The translations under genes were made by a program, and so were the position numbers. Positions 17,180 through 26,281 of a stretch of DNA of 64,000 bases are shown here, one piece after another. The notes beneath the pieces were generated by a model, which saw only the letters and a list, made by a program, of their open reading frames with translations, was not told where the DNA came from and made no database searches. Source of the stretch: Butyrivibrio sp. (lineage in GTDB: Bacteria > Bacillota > Clostridia > Lachnospirales > Lachnospiraceae); NCBI GenBank assembly GCA_017535785.1, contig JAFXTN010000020.1:62001-126000 (forward strand). Direction: 5' to 3'. Numbering within the stretch: the stretch's first letter is position 1; each line of letters starts with the position of its first letter.

Positions 17180-17800
17180 TTATTCGGTCTCTGTTTTTCC
17201 GGTAAGCTCGTCAAAACCTTTCATTACTGCATCAAAGGTGCGCTTAGAGATATCGGGAAGCTCGCCTCCCCATGTCTTTTCCGCTTGCGCATAACCCTTT
17301 TCAAAAGCAGCTCTCATTTTTTCAAGCTTCTCCGGGTCGTCTCCGGCCAGAGTCTTGGCAAAGTCGAGAATTCGCTCGGAGGTCTGTTTAACGCCCCAAT
17401 ATCCATCCTCGGCAATGTCTGCCTCAGCCTGAGCCTTGGTAGCCGCATCTACGGTGAAATCACCTTTTGCAAGGAATTTCCAAATAGAATCCTCATCATT
17501 TTCATTGTTTGCAATGCCGTATGCCTTTGCCTGTTTGCCCATCATCTTCTGGACAATATCCAGCAACTGCTGCTGGCGTGCTGCAACATCAGCTTGCATC
17601 TGTTTAATGATCTTGGTTCTGTCTGTGTTCTGAGAAGAGGATGCTTGTTTTTCATCAGACTTCTCATACACAGCCGCAGCTTGGGCTTTCTCCTGTACTT
17701 CATTGTCTTTCTTCTTCTCCTCAACGGAGGAAGGATTGATCGTTGAAGCATAGGTGGTTGCGATGTTGTTAGTAACCTCGGTAAGTCCGTTTACGCCCAT
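17180..17800 (-). CDS. Unknown protein under sigma-28 control, probably motility-related
   Basis: A 206-residue cytoplasmic protein with no signal peptide. The N-terminal ~55 residues are low-complexity and polar, a middle region (about 60-95) is helical and Gln-rich, and a conserved-looking C-terminal part (about 125-200) contains GYWGVKQTSERILDF and WGGELPDISKRTFDAVMKG. That C-terminal pattern resembles a domain of uncharacterised proteins in flagellated bacteria (possibly DUF5610); I am not certain. The start follows AAAAGGAGTTCACT. A textbook SigD/FliA promoter lies about 70 bases upstream and is the best clue to its role. It ends at a terminator shared with pyrD. Confidence 0.8.
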   Translation of the reverse strand: MGVNGLTEVTNNIATTYASTINPSSVEEKKKDNEVQEKAQAAAVYEKSDEKQASSSQNTDRTKIIKQMQADVAARQQQLLDIVQKMMGKQAKAYGIANNENDEDSIWKFLAKGDFTVDAATKAQAEADIAEDGYWGVKQTSERILDFAKTLAGDDPEKLEKMRAAFEKGYAQAEKTWGGELPDISKRTFDAVMKGFDELTGKTETE

Positions 17801-17870
17801 AGTGAACTCCTTTTCCGCGACAGGATACTAAATACCGCGCTGAAACGAAACTATAGTTTACCTATCTGTC

Positions 17871-17897
17871 TTATCGGCTATTTTATCAAATAATTTA
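17871..17897 (-). promoter_or_regulatory. Sigma-28 (SigD/FliA) promoter
   Basis: On the minus strand TAAA (17894-17897), 15 bases and GCCGATAA (17871-17878) match the flagellar sigma-28 consensus exactly. The predicted start is about 60 bases upstream of the gene at 17180-17800. No other gene on this strand could use it. Confidence 0.87.
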
Positions 17898-18010
17898 GGG
17901 GTAAAATAATAAAAAATAATAAATTTTTATAAACTTTTTTATCTGATATAATAGCCTTGTCGGGAAGCGAAAAAAGGCTTTTAGACTGCGAAAATACGAG
18001 GTAAAAAGCG

Positions 18011-18886
18011 ATGAAGACAGAAAGAAAAGCTTATGCAAAAATAAATCTGGGACTGGATGTTGTGGGTACACGTGAAGACGGATACCATATCGTGCGTATG
18101 ATAATGCAAAACGTTGATATTTATGACACCCTTACTTTTGAAGATAATGAAAGCGGCGAAGTTATTCTTACCGCTCCCGGAAGTAATCTTCCCCTTGGAA
18201 AAGATAACCTGATATGCAAGGTTGCTTATCAGCTTAAGGAAAAATATGGGATAAATAAAGGCGTTAATATTGAGCTTATTAAGAGGATTCCCGTAGCTGC
18301 GGGAATGGCAGGCGGAAGTACCGACGCAGCAGCGGCGTACCTTGCGCTCAACGAGCTTTGGGGATTAAAACTCAGTAATGATGAGCTTTGCGAGCTTGCG
18401 GTGAAGCTCGGAGCAGATATTCCTTACTGCATTGTCGGTGGAACGGCGCTTGCAGAGGGAATCGGGGAGGAACTTACGGTGATCAAGGATATGCCAAGCT
18501 GTCATATTGTAGTGGCTAAACCTGAGATCGGCGTTTCAACCCCTTGGGTATATAAGGAGCTTGATAATAAGGGGATAGAGACACACCCTGATATAGACGG
18601 GGTAAGAAAGGCCATTGAGGACGGAGATGTTCATAAGATCTGCGACCTTATCGGAAACGTGCTCGAGCCCGTTACTGCTGGAAAGTATGATGTTATCGGC
18701 AAGCTGGAGAAGATCATGGAAGACAACGGTGCGATCAGAGCATTTATGACCGGAAGCGGCCCGACGGTCTTTGGTATCTTTGATGATAAAAAAGCTGCAG
18801 AAGAGGCCTATAATGCAGTTGAAAAGAGCGGATATGCACCGCAGCTGTTTATCACAACGCCGATAAATCCGGGACAGAATAAATAA
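18011..18886 (+). CDS. ispE: 4-diphosphocytidyl-2-C-methyl-D-erythritol kinase
   Basis: A 291-residue GHMP kinase of the MEP isoprenoid pathway, phosphorylating CDP-ME. AYAKINLGLDVVG at the N-terminus, the ATP loop IPVAAGMAGGSTDAAA (about 92-107) and C-terminal FMTGSGPTVFG are diagnostic. TATAAT at 17947-17952 is a likely -10 box; no good -35 was seen. It is followed after 12 bases by the DUF1934 gene. The MEP pathway fits a clostridial host. Confidence 0.95.
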   Translation: MKTERKAYAKINLGLDVVGTREDGYHIVRMIMQNVDIYDTLTFEDNESGEVILTAPGSNLPLGKDNLICKVAYQLKEKYGINKGVNIELIKRIPVAAGMAGGSTDAAAAYLALNELWGLKLSNDELCELAVKLGADIPYCIVGGTALAEGIGEELTVIKDMPSCHIVVAKPEIGVSTPWVYKELDNKGIETHPDIDGVRKAIEDGDVHKICDLIGNVLEPVTAGKYDVIGKLEKIMEDNGAIRAFMTGSGPTVFGIFDDKKAAEEAYNAVEKSGYAPQLFITTPINPGQNK

Positions 18887-18898
18887 TAGGATGAGATC

Positions 18899-19339
18899 AT
18901 GAAAAAGAGAGTAGAAGTAAACGTAACCGGTATCCACAACAGACAGGGCGATCCGGAAGAAAAGATAAATACGGTGTCCGAGGGCATATATGAGATAAGT
19001 GCCGATGGAACAGGCGTTATAGAATACAAAGAGATCCAGGAAGAAGACGGACACAGGCTTGTGTTCCACAACAAGGCGGTCATATCTACTGACAGAAAGA
19101 CGCTGGAGATCCAAAGGGGTGGTGCTATGAGCGCAGGTCTTGTATTTACCGAAGGTAAAGAGCACGAGACCGAATATAACACTCCTTACGGAAAGATGTT
19201 TATGAAGGTTGTCACGAAGAGCCTTGTATTTGAAGAGGGAGATGCCGGAGAGATAAAAGCTGTCGCTGAGTACGCCATAAAGATGGACGAAGAGATAGTT
19301 TCGGATTCTGTGATAACGATAGAGACCAAAACAAGGTAA
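18899..19339 (+). CDS. DUF1934 (YwiB-like) beta-barrel protein
   Basis: A 146-residue soluble protein made of alternating strands (KKRVEVNVTGI, then GIYEI, TGVIEYKE, ISTDRKTLEIQRGG). The end, with TPYGKMFMKVVTKSLVF and AEYAIKMDEEIVSDSVITIE, matches the lipocalin-like DUF1934/YwiB family common in Firmicutes, whose function is not established. It lies 12 bases behind ispE and is ended by a hairpin, so the two form an operon. Confidence 0.82.
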   Translation: MKKRVEVNVTGIHNRQGDPEEKINTVSEGIYEISADGTGVIEYKEIQEEDGHRLVFHNKAVISTDRKTLEIQRGGAMSAGLVFTEGKEHETEYNTPYGKMFMKVVTKSLVFEEGDAGEIKAVAEYAIKMDEEIVSDSVITIETKTR

Positions 19340-19361
19340 ATACCGATTAAATATCAAAGAA

Positions 19362-19402
19362 AAAGGGATGTCGTACCAATCTTGGTAAGACATCCCTTTA
19401 TT
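19362..19402. terminator. Bidirectional terminator
   Basis: Arms aaagggatgtc (19362-19372) and gacatcccttt (19389-19399) pair perfectly, with an inner ACCAA/TTGGT stem, and have A/T flanks on both sides. It serves the ispE operon and the convergent gene at 19415-19888. Confidence 0.9.
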
Positions 19403-19414
19403 AGATCCATATGA

Positions 19415-19888
19415 TCATTTAACCATCTTAGCACCGGCTTTTTCCTGAGCCTTTGCGATAAGATCCTTGAAGAAGCCTTTCTTTTTCTCGGCAACAACGG
19501 TTTTGCCGTGAAGACCTTTTACTTCTGTTACGTAGATACCGCTAACGGTAGCCTTAACCTCTTTTTTCACAGGAACAGATTCAAAGATTTTCTCGTCGCA
19601 GATAAGGCTCATAACTCTGTTGCCGACTCTTACTTTAAGAATGGGAAGCTTAGATCTTCTAAGAAGCTTGGGAGTCTGCTCTACTACAGACTGAGGAAGA
19701 CCTGCTTCGTTAAGTTTCATTCTCTTTTTATCAATAATAAGCATTGCAACGGTCTGTTTCATGGCATCGAGCTGAACCTGCTGCTCTGCCTGTCTCTTTT
19801 CGGCTTTTTTACCTACTATAATAAGCGCAACAATGAGCGCAATCAAAATAACCGCAATTACGATAGTAACGATAAGTGCTGTACTCAA
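19415..19888 (-). CDS. Unknown single-pass membrane protein
   Basis: A 157-residue protein with one very hydrophobic N-terminal segment (about 4-27), a basic, Gln-rich helix (28-55), then a compact basic domain (about 75-135) containing LPILKVRVGNRVMSLICDEK and ATVSGIYVTEVKG. The C-terminus is lysine-rich. The N-terminal anchor would leave the basic part in the cytoplasm. No named family is recognised. It is convergent with the DUF1934 gene, shares the terminator, and has a ribosome site (GGAGG) before the ATG. Confidence 0.7.
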   Translation of the reverse strand: MSTALIVTIVIAVILIALIVALIIVGKKAEKRQAEQQVQLDAMKQTVAMLIIDKKRMKLNEAGLPQSVVEQTPKLLRRSKLPILKVRVGNRVMSLICDEKIFESVPVKKEVKATVSGIYVTEVKGLHGKTVVAEKKKGFFKDLIAKAQEKAGAKMVK

Positions 19889-20037
19889 TTTTCAATCCTC
19901 CAAAACACAAATTGTAGCAAGAAGTATTGTAGCATTCTTTGGGGCGTTAGGCAAATAAATACTTTAATCATTTTGCAAGGTGTGGTAGTATAAAAAATAT
20001 TGTTTTTATGTAATTTGTATTAATTAAGGAGTATATT

Positions 20038-21249
20038 ATGAAAAATAAATTAGCACTCGTTTTGGTCGGTGTTTTAATGGTGACAGCATTGACTGCTTGT
20101 AAAGGCTCAAGCAATAAGGCAGCAGAGGCTGAGAGCGCTTCATCCGCAGCAGCTTCATCCGACGAAGCAAGCAATACTACTTTGGATATATTCAAGGGAA
20201 TAGACAATCTTGAGACTATCACTCTTAATGATATCAAGCCGGGAGACTATGTAGAACTCGGAGAATATAAGGGAATTACCGTTGAACTCGCACCTGCTAC
20301 AGTTACCGATGAGCAGGTTGAGGAGTATATAAATAACCTTGCCTTGAGCTCACCTCTTATGACTGAGATCACGGACAGAGCAGTTGAGTCAGGCGACGTT
20401 ACAAATATTGATTTCGAGGGTAGATATGCCGATACAGAAGAGGCTTTTGACGGCGGAACAGCTCAGGGATATGACCTTGAGATCGGATCCGGTTCTTTTA
20501 TCCCCGGATTTGAGGACGGCGTTATCGGAATGAATGTCGGAGAGAGCAAGGATATCAAGCTTACTTTCCCTGAGGATTACGCAGCAGCAAATCTTGCCGG
20601 CAAGGAAGTTATCTTCAAGGTTACTGTAAATAAGATCTCACAGAAATCAACAGATATCACAGATGAGTGGGCTAAGAGCCTTGCTATCACAGATGTTTCA
20701 GATCTTGAGGGACTCAGAAAGAGTGTTAGGGATAATCTTCAGGAGACAGCCGATACTGAGTATGATGATGAACTCAGAAAAGAGCTCCTTGCTAACGTGG
20801 TTGCAAACAGCAAATTCAAGGATGTTCCCGAGAAGCTTTACAACAGATATCTTATTCAGAAGAGAGATACAATAGCCAATTATCTCAATTCTTATTTCAT
20901 GTATACAGGCCAGCAGGCAACAGATGCCGATATGGTCAACATGATGATGCAGAATGACGGAGCTACAGGAACACAGGATGAATATATCAAGAAGGTAGTA
21001 ACCGAAGATGCTCAGAAATTCATCGCTCTTGCCGCTATAGCCAAGAATGAAGGCATTGAGATCTCCGAAGATGATATTGAGAATTATCTTAAGGAAATGT
21101 ACGGAGACGGTTCCAATTCAGCATATAGTACATATGAAGCCTTCAGAGAGAAGGTTGAGACTGAGGTTTGCAGAGAAGGACTCTTGGTTGAGAAAGTAAT
21201 GGGCTTCTTGAAAGACAGTGCGAATATTGTAGAGCCTGTTGAGAAGTGA
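20038..21249 (+). CDS. Exported trigger-factor-like peptidyl-prolyl isomerase lipoprotein
   Basis: A 403-residue lipoprotein (lipobox ALTAC, Cys21) with a Ser/Ala-rich linker, an FKBP-type isomerase domain (about 110-205, with [20 protein letters not shown]) and an all-helical trigger-factor C-terminal region. The ribosome-binding N-domain of cytosolic trigger factor is missing. Together these indicate a foldase working outside the membrane, analogous to PrsA. The start follows TTAAGGAG. It lies 14 bases ahead of asnS and may share its transcript. Confidence 0.85.
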   Translation: MKNKLALVLVGVLMVTALTACKGSSNKAAEAESASSAAASSDEASNTTLDIFKGIDNLETITLNDIKPGDYVELGEYKGITVELAPATVTDEQVEEYINNLALSSPLMTEITDRAVESGDVTNIDFEGRYADTEEAFDGGTAQGYDLEIGSGSFIPGFEDGVIGMNVGESKDIKLTFPEDYAAANLAGKEVIFKVTVNKISQKSTDITDEWAKSLAITDVSDLEGLRKSVRDNLQETADTEYDDELRKELLANVVANSKFKDVPEKLYNRYLIQKRDTIANYLNSYFMYTGQQATDADMVNMMMQNDGATGTQDEYIKKVVTEDAQKFIALAAIAKNEGIEISEDDIENYLKEMYGDGSNSAYSTYEAFREKVETEVCREGLLVEKVMGFLKDSANIVEPVEK

Positions 21250-21263
21250 TTAGGGAGGATGAT

Positions 21264-22658
21264 ATGCAAGAACTGACAGATATCAGATCATTATTTGAAG
21301 AACAGGATAAATATGCGGGACAGAAGGTTACAGTAGGTGGCTGGATCAGAAGTATCCGCGATTCCAAGGCTATAGGTTTTATCGTTCTTAATGACGGAAC
21401 TTATTTTAAACCGTTACAGATCGTATATTCGGATGCACTTTCAAATTTCGCTGAGATCAGCAAATTGAACGTAGGCGCAGCGGTTATTGCAAAGGGTACT
21501 ATTGTTGCAACACCCGGTGCTAAGCAGCCTTTCGAGATGCAGGCTGAGGAAGTTGAGATCGAGGGAGCATCAACTTCTGATTATCCTCTTCAGAAGAAGA
21601 GACATACTCTTGAGTTCCTTAGAACAATTCCTCATCTTCGTGCAAGAACCAATACATTTGAGGCAGTATTCAAGGTACGTTCTGTTGCTGCTTATGCTAT
21701 CCACTCCTTCTTCCAGGAGAGGAACTTCGTATATGTACACACTCCTCTTATCACAGGAAGTGACTGTGAAGGCGCAGGTGAGATGTTCCAGGTAACAACA
21801 CTTGACCTTAACAATGTTCCCAAGACTGAGGACGGAGCGGTTGATTTCTCCAAGGACTTCTTCGGAAAGCCCGTTAACCTTACAGTTAGTGGACAGCTCA
21901 ACGTAGAGACATATGCTTTCGCATTTAAGAACGTATATACGTTCGGACCTACATTCCGTGCAGAGAACTCCAATACAACAAGACATGCCGCTGAGTTCTG
22001 GATGATCGAGCCTGAGATGTGCTTTGCAGATCTTAAGGACGACTGCGACACAGCGGAAGCTATGCTTAAGTATGTTATCAACTATGTTCTTGAGCATTGC
22101 CCCGAAGAGATGGCATTCTTTAACGAGTTCATCGACAAGGGTCTTATCGACAGACTTAACAACGTAGTAAACAACGAATTCGGACGTATCACATATACAG
22201 AGGCAATTGACATCTTGTCTAAGAACAACGACAAGTTCGACTTCAAGGTATCTTGGGGCTGCGATCTTCAGACCGAGCACGAGAGATTCCTTACTGAGGA
22301 AGTGTTCAAAAAGCCTGTGTTCGTAACAGATTATCCCAAGGAGATCAAGGCATTCTACATGAAGCTCAATCCCGACGGAAAGACTGTTGCCGCAGCAGAT
22401 TGCCTTGTTCCCGGAATCGGTGAGATCATCGGCGGAAGCCAGAGAGAGGATGATCTTGAGATCCTCGAGAAGCGTATGGACGAGCTCGGAATGAAGAAGG
22501 ACGATTATCAGTTCTATCTTGATCTTAGAAAGTACGGAAGTGTTCGTCACGCAGGATTCGGACTTGGCTTTGAGCGTTGCGTAATGTACCTCACAGGTAT
22601 GGGCAACATCAGAGACGTTGAGTCATTCCCCAGAACCGTAGGTAACTGCGATCTGTAA
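21264..22658 (+). CDS. asnS: Asparaginyl-tRNA synthetase
   Basis: A 464-residue class IIb synthetase charging tRNA-Asn. The N-terminal OB-fold anticodon domain contains [14 protein letters not shown], motif 2 is [21 protein letters not shown], and motif 3 is [15 protein letters not shown]. The Asn-type sequence is supported by the long catalytic-domain insertion and the C-terminal [15 protein letters not shown] 21264 is placed five bases after AGGGAGG; the frame also contains GTG at 21246, which has no ribosome site. No T-box was seen; the gap to the upstream gene is too short. Confidence 0.97.
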   Translation: MQELTDIRSLFEEQDKYAGQKVTVGGWIRSIRDSKAIGFIVLNDGTYFKPLQIVYSDALSNFAEISKLNVGAAVIAKGTIVATPGAKQPFEMQAEEVEIEGASTSDYPLQKKRHTLEFLRTIPHLRARTNTFEAVFKVRSVAAYAIHSFFQERNFVYVHTPLITGSDCEGAGEMFQVTTLDLNNVPKTEDGAVDFSKDFFGKPVNLTVSGQLNVETYAFAFKNVYTFGPTFRAENSNTTRHAAEFWMIEPEMCFADLKDDCDTAEAMLKYVINYVLEHCPEEMAFFNEFIDKGLIDRLNNVVNNEFGRITYTEAIDILSKNNDKFDFKVSWGCDLQTEHERFLTEEVFKKPVFVTDYPKEIKAFYMKLNPDGKTVAAADCLVPGIGEIIGGSQREDDLEILEKRMDELGMKKDDYQFYLDLRKYGSVRHAGFGLGFERCVMYLTGMGNIRDVESFPRTVGNCDL

Positions 22659-22746
22659 AAAACGGATTGGCGAAATTTCTTTTGCCGGACCAAAATGGTA
22701 TTATAGATATATAGAGTTTTGAATAATAAAGGACAAGGAGGATGAA

Positions 22747-24063
22747 ATGAAAAAAAGAAATACTTTTTCTGCTATAATTCTTTCCTTAGTCCTTAGTATG
22801 CTGGTGGTGGACCCTGTTTGGGCTACCACCAGTTCTGATTTACAGGAAAAACAGAACAAGCTCGAGAAGGAAGAGCAGGATCTTAAGAATCAAAAGAAGC
22901 AGCTTGAGAAGCAAAGTAAAGAGAGCCAAAAGGGACTGGACAGCGCCAACAGCAGGATCGGTTCGATTTCCGAGGCTCAGGGCGAAACTCAGGAAGCTAT
23001 TGATGAGACCAACACAGAGATCGTTGCGCTCATGGCTGATATCGAGATGATAAAAGAGGATATCGCCAAGAAGCAGGGTGAGATCGAAGTAAAGCAGGCA
23101 GAATATGAAGATGCCAAGGCTAAGGAAGAAACCCTGTATGAAGCTATGGTCCAGAGAATCAAGTTCATGTACGAGAAAGGAGATCTTTCGTACGTTCAGA
23201 TTCTTTTGACTGCTACAAGCTATGCTGATGCGCTTAATAAGGCGCAGTATGTTGAAGAGTTGTATGAATATGACAGGACCAAGCTTGCGGAATATGTGGA
23301 GGCCAAGGAGACGGCTAAGTCCATTAAGGAACAGCTTGAGGTCGAGAAAGGCGAGCTTGAGACTTCGCAGTATGAGCTTGAAGAAGAGCAGGCGTACATG
23401 GAAGAGCTCCTTGCCCAGTATAAAGCAACTTATGCGGATTATGAGGTGAAGCTTGCCAAGGCTAAGCAGGATGCTGCGGTTTATACGGCGCAGATCAAGA
23501 GCCAGCAGTCGGGAATGGCAAGCCTTCAGAAACAGATAGAGGCCAAGCAGAAAGAAGTAGACGAGGCCAAACGTGCTACACAAGCGGCGCGCGATGCGGA
23601 AGAAGCTGAGAGAAACAGCTATGCATCAAACGATTCCGGTGGATCGGGCTCCGGAGGCTCAGGTAGTTCGGGCGGATCAAAGTCTTCGGGCGGTTCTAAG
23701 AGCTATGCACCCGCGGGAAGCGCTTCCGGATCTAATGTAGCCAACTATGCCTGCCAGTTTGTGGGTAACCCTTATGTTCCGGGCGGAACGAGCCTTACAG
23801 ACGGTGCAGACTGTTCAGGATTTGTATATTCGGTTTATAAGGCATTTGGAATATCCGTTCCCAGAACGTCTTGGGAGCAGGGCGCATATGGTAAAGAGGT
23901 ATCTTATTCTGATGCTCAACCGGGCGATGTCATTTACTACGGCGGACACGTCGGAATATATATAGGCGGCGGTCAGATCGTACACGCAAGTACGCAGAAG
24001 ACCGGAATCAAGTACAGCTCTGCGATGTACAGATCGATCATTTGTGTAAGAAGATATCTTTAA
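22747..24063 (+). CDS. Secreted peptidoglycan endopeptidase (coiled coil + NlpC/P60)
   Basis: A 438-residue exported protein: signal peptide to about residue 26, a long PcsB-like coiled coil (about 30-290), a Gly/Ser-rich linker (about 295-330) and an NlpC/P60 domain. The catalytic triad is visible: Cys356 in DCSGF, His401 in GGHVGIY and His413 in HAST. Such enzymes split peptidoglycan stem peptides during division, and the coiled coil usually contacts FtsEX, which keeps the enzyme off until needed. The ribosome site AAGGAGGATGAA is strong. It stands alone between asnS and guaA. Confidence 0.92.
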   Translation: MKKRNTFSAIILSLVLSMLVVDPVWATTSSDLQEKQNKLEKEEQDLKNQKKQLEKQSKESQKGLDSANSRIGSISEAQGETQEAIDETNTEIVALMADIEMIKEDIAKKQGEIEVKQAEYEDAKAKEETLYEAMVQRIKFMYEKGDLSYVQILLTATSYADALNKAQYVEELYEYDRTKLAEYVEAKETAKSIKEQLEVEKGELETSQYELEEEQAYMEELLAQYKATYADYEVKLAKAKQDAAVYTAQIKSQQSGMASLQKQIEAKQKEVDEAKRATQAARDAEEAERNSYASNDSGGSGSGGSGSSGGSKSSGGSKSYAPAGSASGSNVANYACQFVGNPYVPGGTSLTDGADCSGFVYSVYKAFGISVPRTSWEQGAYGKEVSYSDAQPGDVIYYGGHVGIYIGGGQIVHASTQKTGIKYSSAMYRSIICVRRYL

Positions 24064-24070
24064 TTATAAG

Positions 24071-24099
24071 TTGTTTGAAATTATACAGTAGTGTATAAT
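24071..24099 (+). promoter_or_regulatory. Promoter of guaA
   Basis: TTGTTT (24071-24076), a 17-base spacer and TATAAT (24094-24099) lie 44 bases before the guaA start. No guanine riboswitch fits in the short leader. Confidence 0.75.
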
Positions 24100-24142
24100 C
24101 GTACAGAATTATAAAGTCGAATAAATCATTCGGGAGGAATCA

Positions 24143-25693
24143 ATGACTGCAGAAGAAAAGGTTATAGTTCTTGATTTCGGCGGACAGTACAATCAGCTGG
24201 TTGCTCGTCGTGTCAGAGAATGCAATGTCTATTGCGAGATCTATTCATATCGCACACCGATCGAGCAGATCAAGGCAATGGCACCCAAGGGGATCATCTT
24301 AACGGGAGGCCCCAATTCTTGTTATGAAGAGGGTGCACCCACATATACTAAGGAGCTTTTTGAGCTCGGTATCCCGGTGCTTGGTCTTTGCTACGGTGCT
24401 CAGCTTATGATGCACGTACTTGGCGGAAAGGTTGAGAAGGCGCCGGTAAGAGAATACGGTAAGACACAGACATTTATCGACGGATCTAAGGATGCTCTTT
24501 TTGCGGGAGTTGAAGATGACACTATCGTATGGATGAGCCATTTTGATTACATCAGCAAGGTCGCTCCCGGTTTTGATATCGTAGCTCATACCGCGGACTG
24601 CCCTGTTGCCGCAGCAGCTTGTGAAGACAAGAAGCTGTACGCAATCCAGTTCCATCCCGAAGTATTACATACAGTAAGAGGAAAAGATATTCTCCATAAC
24701 TTCGTAAGAGGCATCTGCCAGACTGCAGGTACATGGAGAATGGATTCCTTCGTTGAGAACACTATTAAAGAAATCAAGGCAAAAGTCGGAGACGGCAAGG
24801 TTTTACTTGCTCTCTCAGGTGGTGTTGATTCATCGGTTCTTGCCGCTTTACTTGCTAAGGCGATTGGTAAGCAGCTCACATGCGTATTTGTAGATCACGG
24901 ACTTCTTCGTAAGAACGAAGGCGACGAGGTTGAAGGCGTATTCGGCGAGAAAGGCAACTTTGATATTAACTTTATCCGCGTAAATGCGGCTGATAGATAT
25001 TATGCTAAGCTTGCGGGAGTAGAAGAACCCGAGCGCAAGCGTAAGATCATCGGAGAAGAGTTTATCCGTGTATTTGAGGAAGAGGCCAAGAAGATCGGCG
25101 CAGTTGACTTCCTGGCACAGGGAACAATATATCCCGACGTTGTAGAGTCCGGACTTGGCGGCGAGTCAGCAGTAATCAAGTCACATCACAACGTTGGAGG
25201 ACTTCCTGATTTTGTTGATTTCAAGGAGATCATCGAACCCCTCAAGACATTGTTCAAGGACGAGGTTCGTAAGGCAGGACTTGAACTCGGACTTCCCGAG
25301 TATCTTGTTTTCCGTCAGCCGTTCCCCGGCCCCGGACTTGGTATCCGTATAATCGGAGAAGTAACGGCCGATAAGGTACGCATAGTTCAAGATGCAGATT
25401 ACATCTACAGAGAAGAGATCGCGGCAGCAGGTCTTACCAAGCTCCCCGATCAGTACTTTGCGGCTCTTTCAAACATGCGCTCCGTTGGCGTTATGGGTGA
25501 TGAGAGAACTTACGATTATGCAATCGTACTCCGCGCCGTTGAGACAGTAGACTTCATGACAGCCGAGGCTTCACAGATTCCTTTCGACGTCCTCCAGAAA
25601 GTCATGAGCAGAATCATAAATGAGGTTAAAGGCGTTAACCGCGTAATGTATGACCTCACATCCAAGCCCCCGGGAACTGTAGAGCTGGAATAA
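24143..25693 (+). CDS. guaA: GMP synthase (glutamine-hydrolysing)
   Basis: A 516-residue two-domain enzyme converting XMP to GMP. The N-terminal class-I amidotransferase has its nucleophile in LGLCYGAQ and HPE in FHPEVLHT. The ATP-pyrophosphatase domain has the PP-loop [10 protein letters not shown] and the C-terminal dimerisation region ending in KPPGTVELE (the family signature end is PPGTIEWE). Length and order are normal. It has its own promoter and a strong terminator. Confidence 0.97.
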   Translation: MTAEEKVIVLDFGGQYNQLVARRVRECNVYCEIYSYRTPIEQIKAMAPKGIILTGGPNSCYEEGAPTYTKELFELGIPVLGLCYGAQLMMHVLGGKVEKAPVREYGKTQTFIDGSKDALFAGVEDDTIVWMSHFDYISKVAPGFDIVAHTADCPVAAAACEDKKLYAIQFHPEVLHTVRGKDILHNFVRGICQTAGTWRMDSFVENTIKEIKAKVGDGKVLLALSGGVDSSVLAALLAKAIGKQLTCVFVDHGLLRKNEGDEVEGVFGEKGNFDINFIRVNAADRYYAKLAGVEEPERKRKIIGEEFIRVFEEEAKKIGAVDFLAQGTIYPDVVESGLGGESAVIKSHHNVGGLPDFVDFKEIIEPLKTLFKDEVRKAGLELGLPEYLVFRQPFPGPGLGIRIIGEVTADKVRIVQDADYIYREEIAAAGLTKLPDQYFAALSNMRSVGVMGDERTYDYAIVLRAVETVDFMTAEASQIPFDVLQKVMSRIINEVKGVNRVMYDLTSKPPGTVELE

Positions 25694-25704
25694 TAAATTA
25701 TATG

Positions 25705-25750
25705 TCAAGCCGCGTGCTGCAGAGGTGCAGCGCAGCGGCTTGATTTTTTG
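25705..25750 (+). terminator. Terminator of guaA
   Basis: Arms tcaagccgc (25705-25713) and gcggcttga (25734-25742), extended by a gctgc/gcagc inner stem, are followed by six T's. The long GC-rich hairpin ends the housekeeping block before the accessory stretch. Confidence 0.9.
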
Positions 25751-25819
25751 TTGTTTGAGTCAGGCGCATTTGCTAGAATTTAATTCAGTGGAACATATGG
25801 GGATAAGGAGAACTATAAA

Positions 25820-26248
25820 ATGGTTGAAGTAAAGTTTTATGATGAGGTAGATGACAGCTTACTGAAATTTGCAGTTATCATCGCGAAGACAGATGGTAAA
25901 TGGGTTTTCTGTAAGCATAAGGAACGAGACACACTGGAGATACCGGGGGGTCACAGAGAAGTCGGAGAAGCGATCATAGACACCGCTAAGAGGGAATTGT
26001 ACGAGGAGACAGGCGCTATCGATCATGAGCTTAAGCCGGTCTGTGTTTATTCAGTTACTGCACCGGATAATTTCGATGGTAAAGAAACCTTTGGATTACT
26101 TTGCTATGCAGATATCCACTCTTTTGAGTCGGAACTTCACAGTGAAATTGAGCGAATTGAGATCACGGACAGGTTACCTGATAATTGGACATACCCTCTG
26201 ATCCAGCCCAAATTAATGGAGGAAGCGGAGCGAAGAGGGATCATATAA
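25820..26248 (+). CDS. Nudix hydrolase
   Basis: A 142-residue protein with a complete Nudix box, GGHREVGEAIIDTAKRELYEETG (about 45-67), with the metal-binding REL-YEE core. The family cleaves nucleoside diphosphates linked to other groups, often as a sanitising step. The N-terminal strand pattern resembles MutT-like members, but the substrate is not predictable. It precedes the deaminase-like and methyltransferase genes by 33 bases and starts after a good site (AAGGAGAAC). Confidence 0.87.
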   Translation: MVEVKFYDEVDDSLLKFAVIIAKTDGKWVFCKHKERDTLEIPGGHREVGEAIIDTAKRELYEETGAIDHELKPVCVYSVTAPDNFDGKETFGLLCYADIHSFESELHSEIERIEITDRLPDNWTYPLIQPKLMEEAERRGII

Positions 26249-26281
26249 TTTTTGACGAGAGTTGCGGGGAATAAAAGATAA

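Noticed and set aside
18536..19393. 285-codon open frame opposite ispE and the DUF1934 gene
   Set aside because: It spans two well-supported genes and a terminator on the other strand; no ribosome site.
21570..22550. 326-codon open frame on the strand opposite asnS
   Set aside because: It lies entirely within the strongly supported asnS gene, has no ribosome site and gives a cysteine-rich, unlikely protein; a shadow of asnS codon usage.
22840..23583. 247-codon leucine-rich frame opposite the NlpC/P60 gene
   Set aside because: Leu/Ile-rich antisense reading of the Glu/Lys coiled coil; an artefact of that repeat-like composition.
23640..23710. Gly/Ser-coding repeats as a possible tandem repeat or CRISPR-like array
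   Set aside because: They encode the flexible linker of the NlpC/P60 protein; there are no regular direct repeats with unique spacers.
24100..24142. Guanine riboswitch upstream of guaA
   Set aside because: The leader between the promoter and the start codon is about 35-40 bases, too short for a purine aptamer, and no conserved loops were seen.
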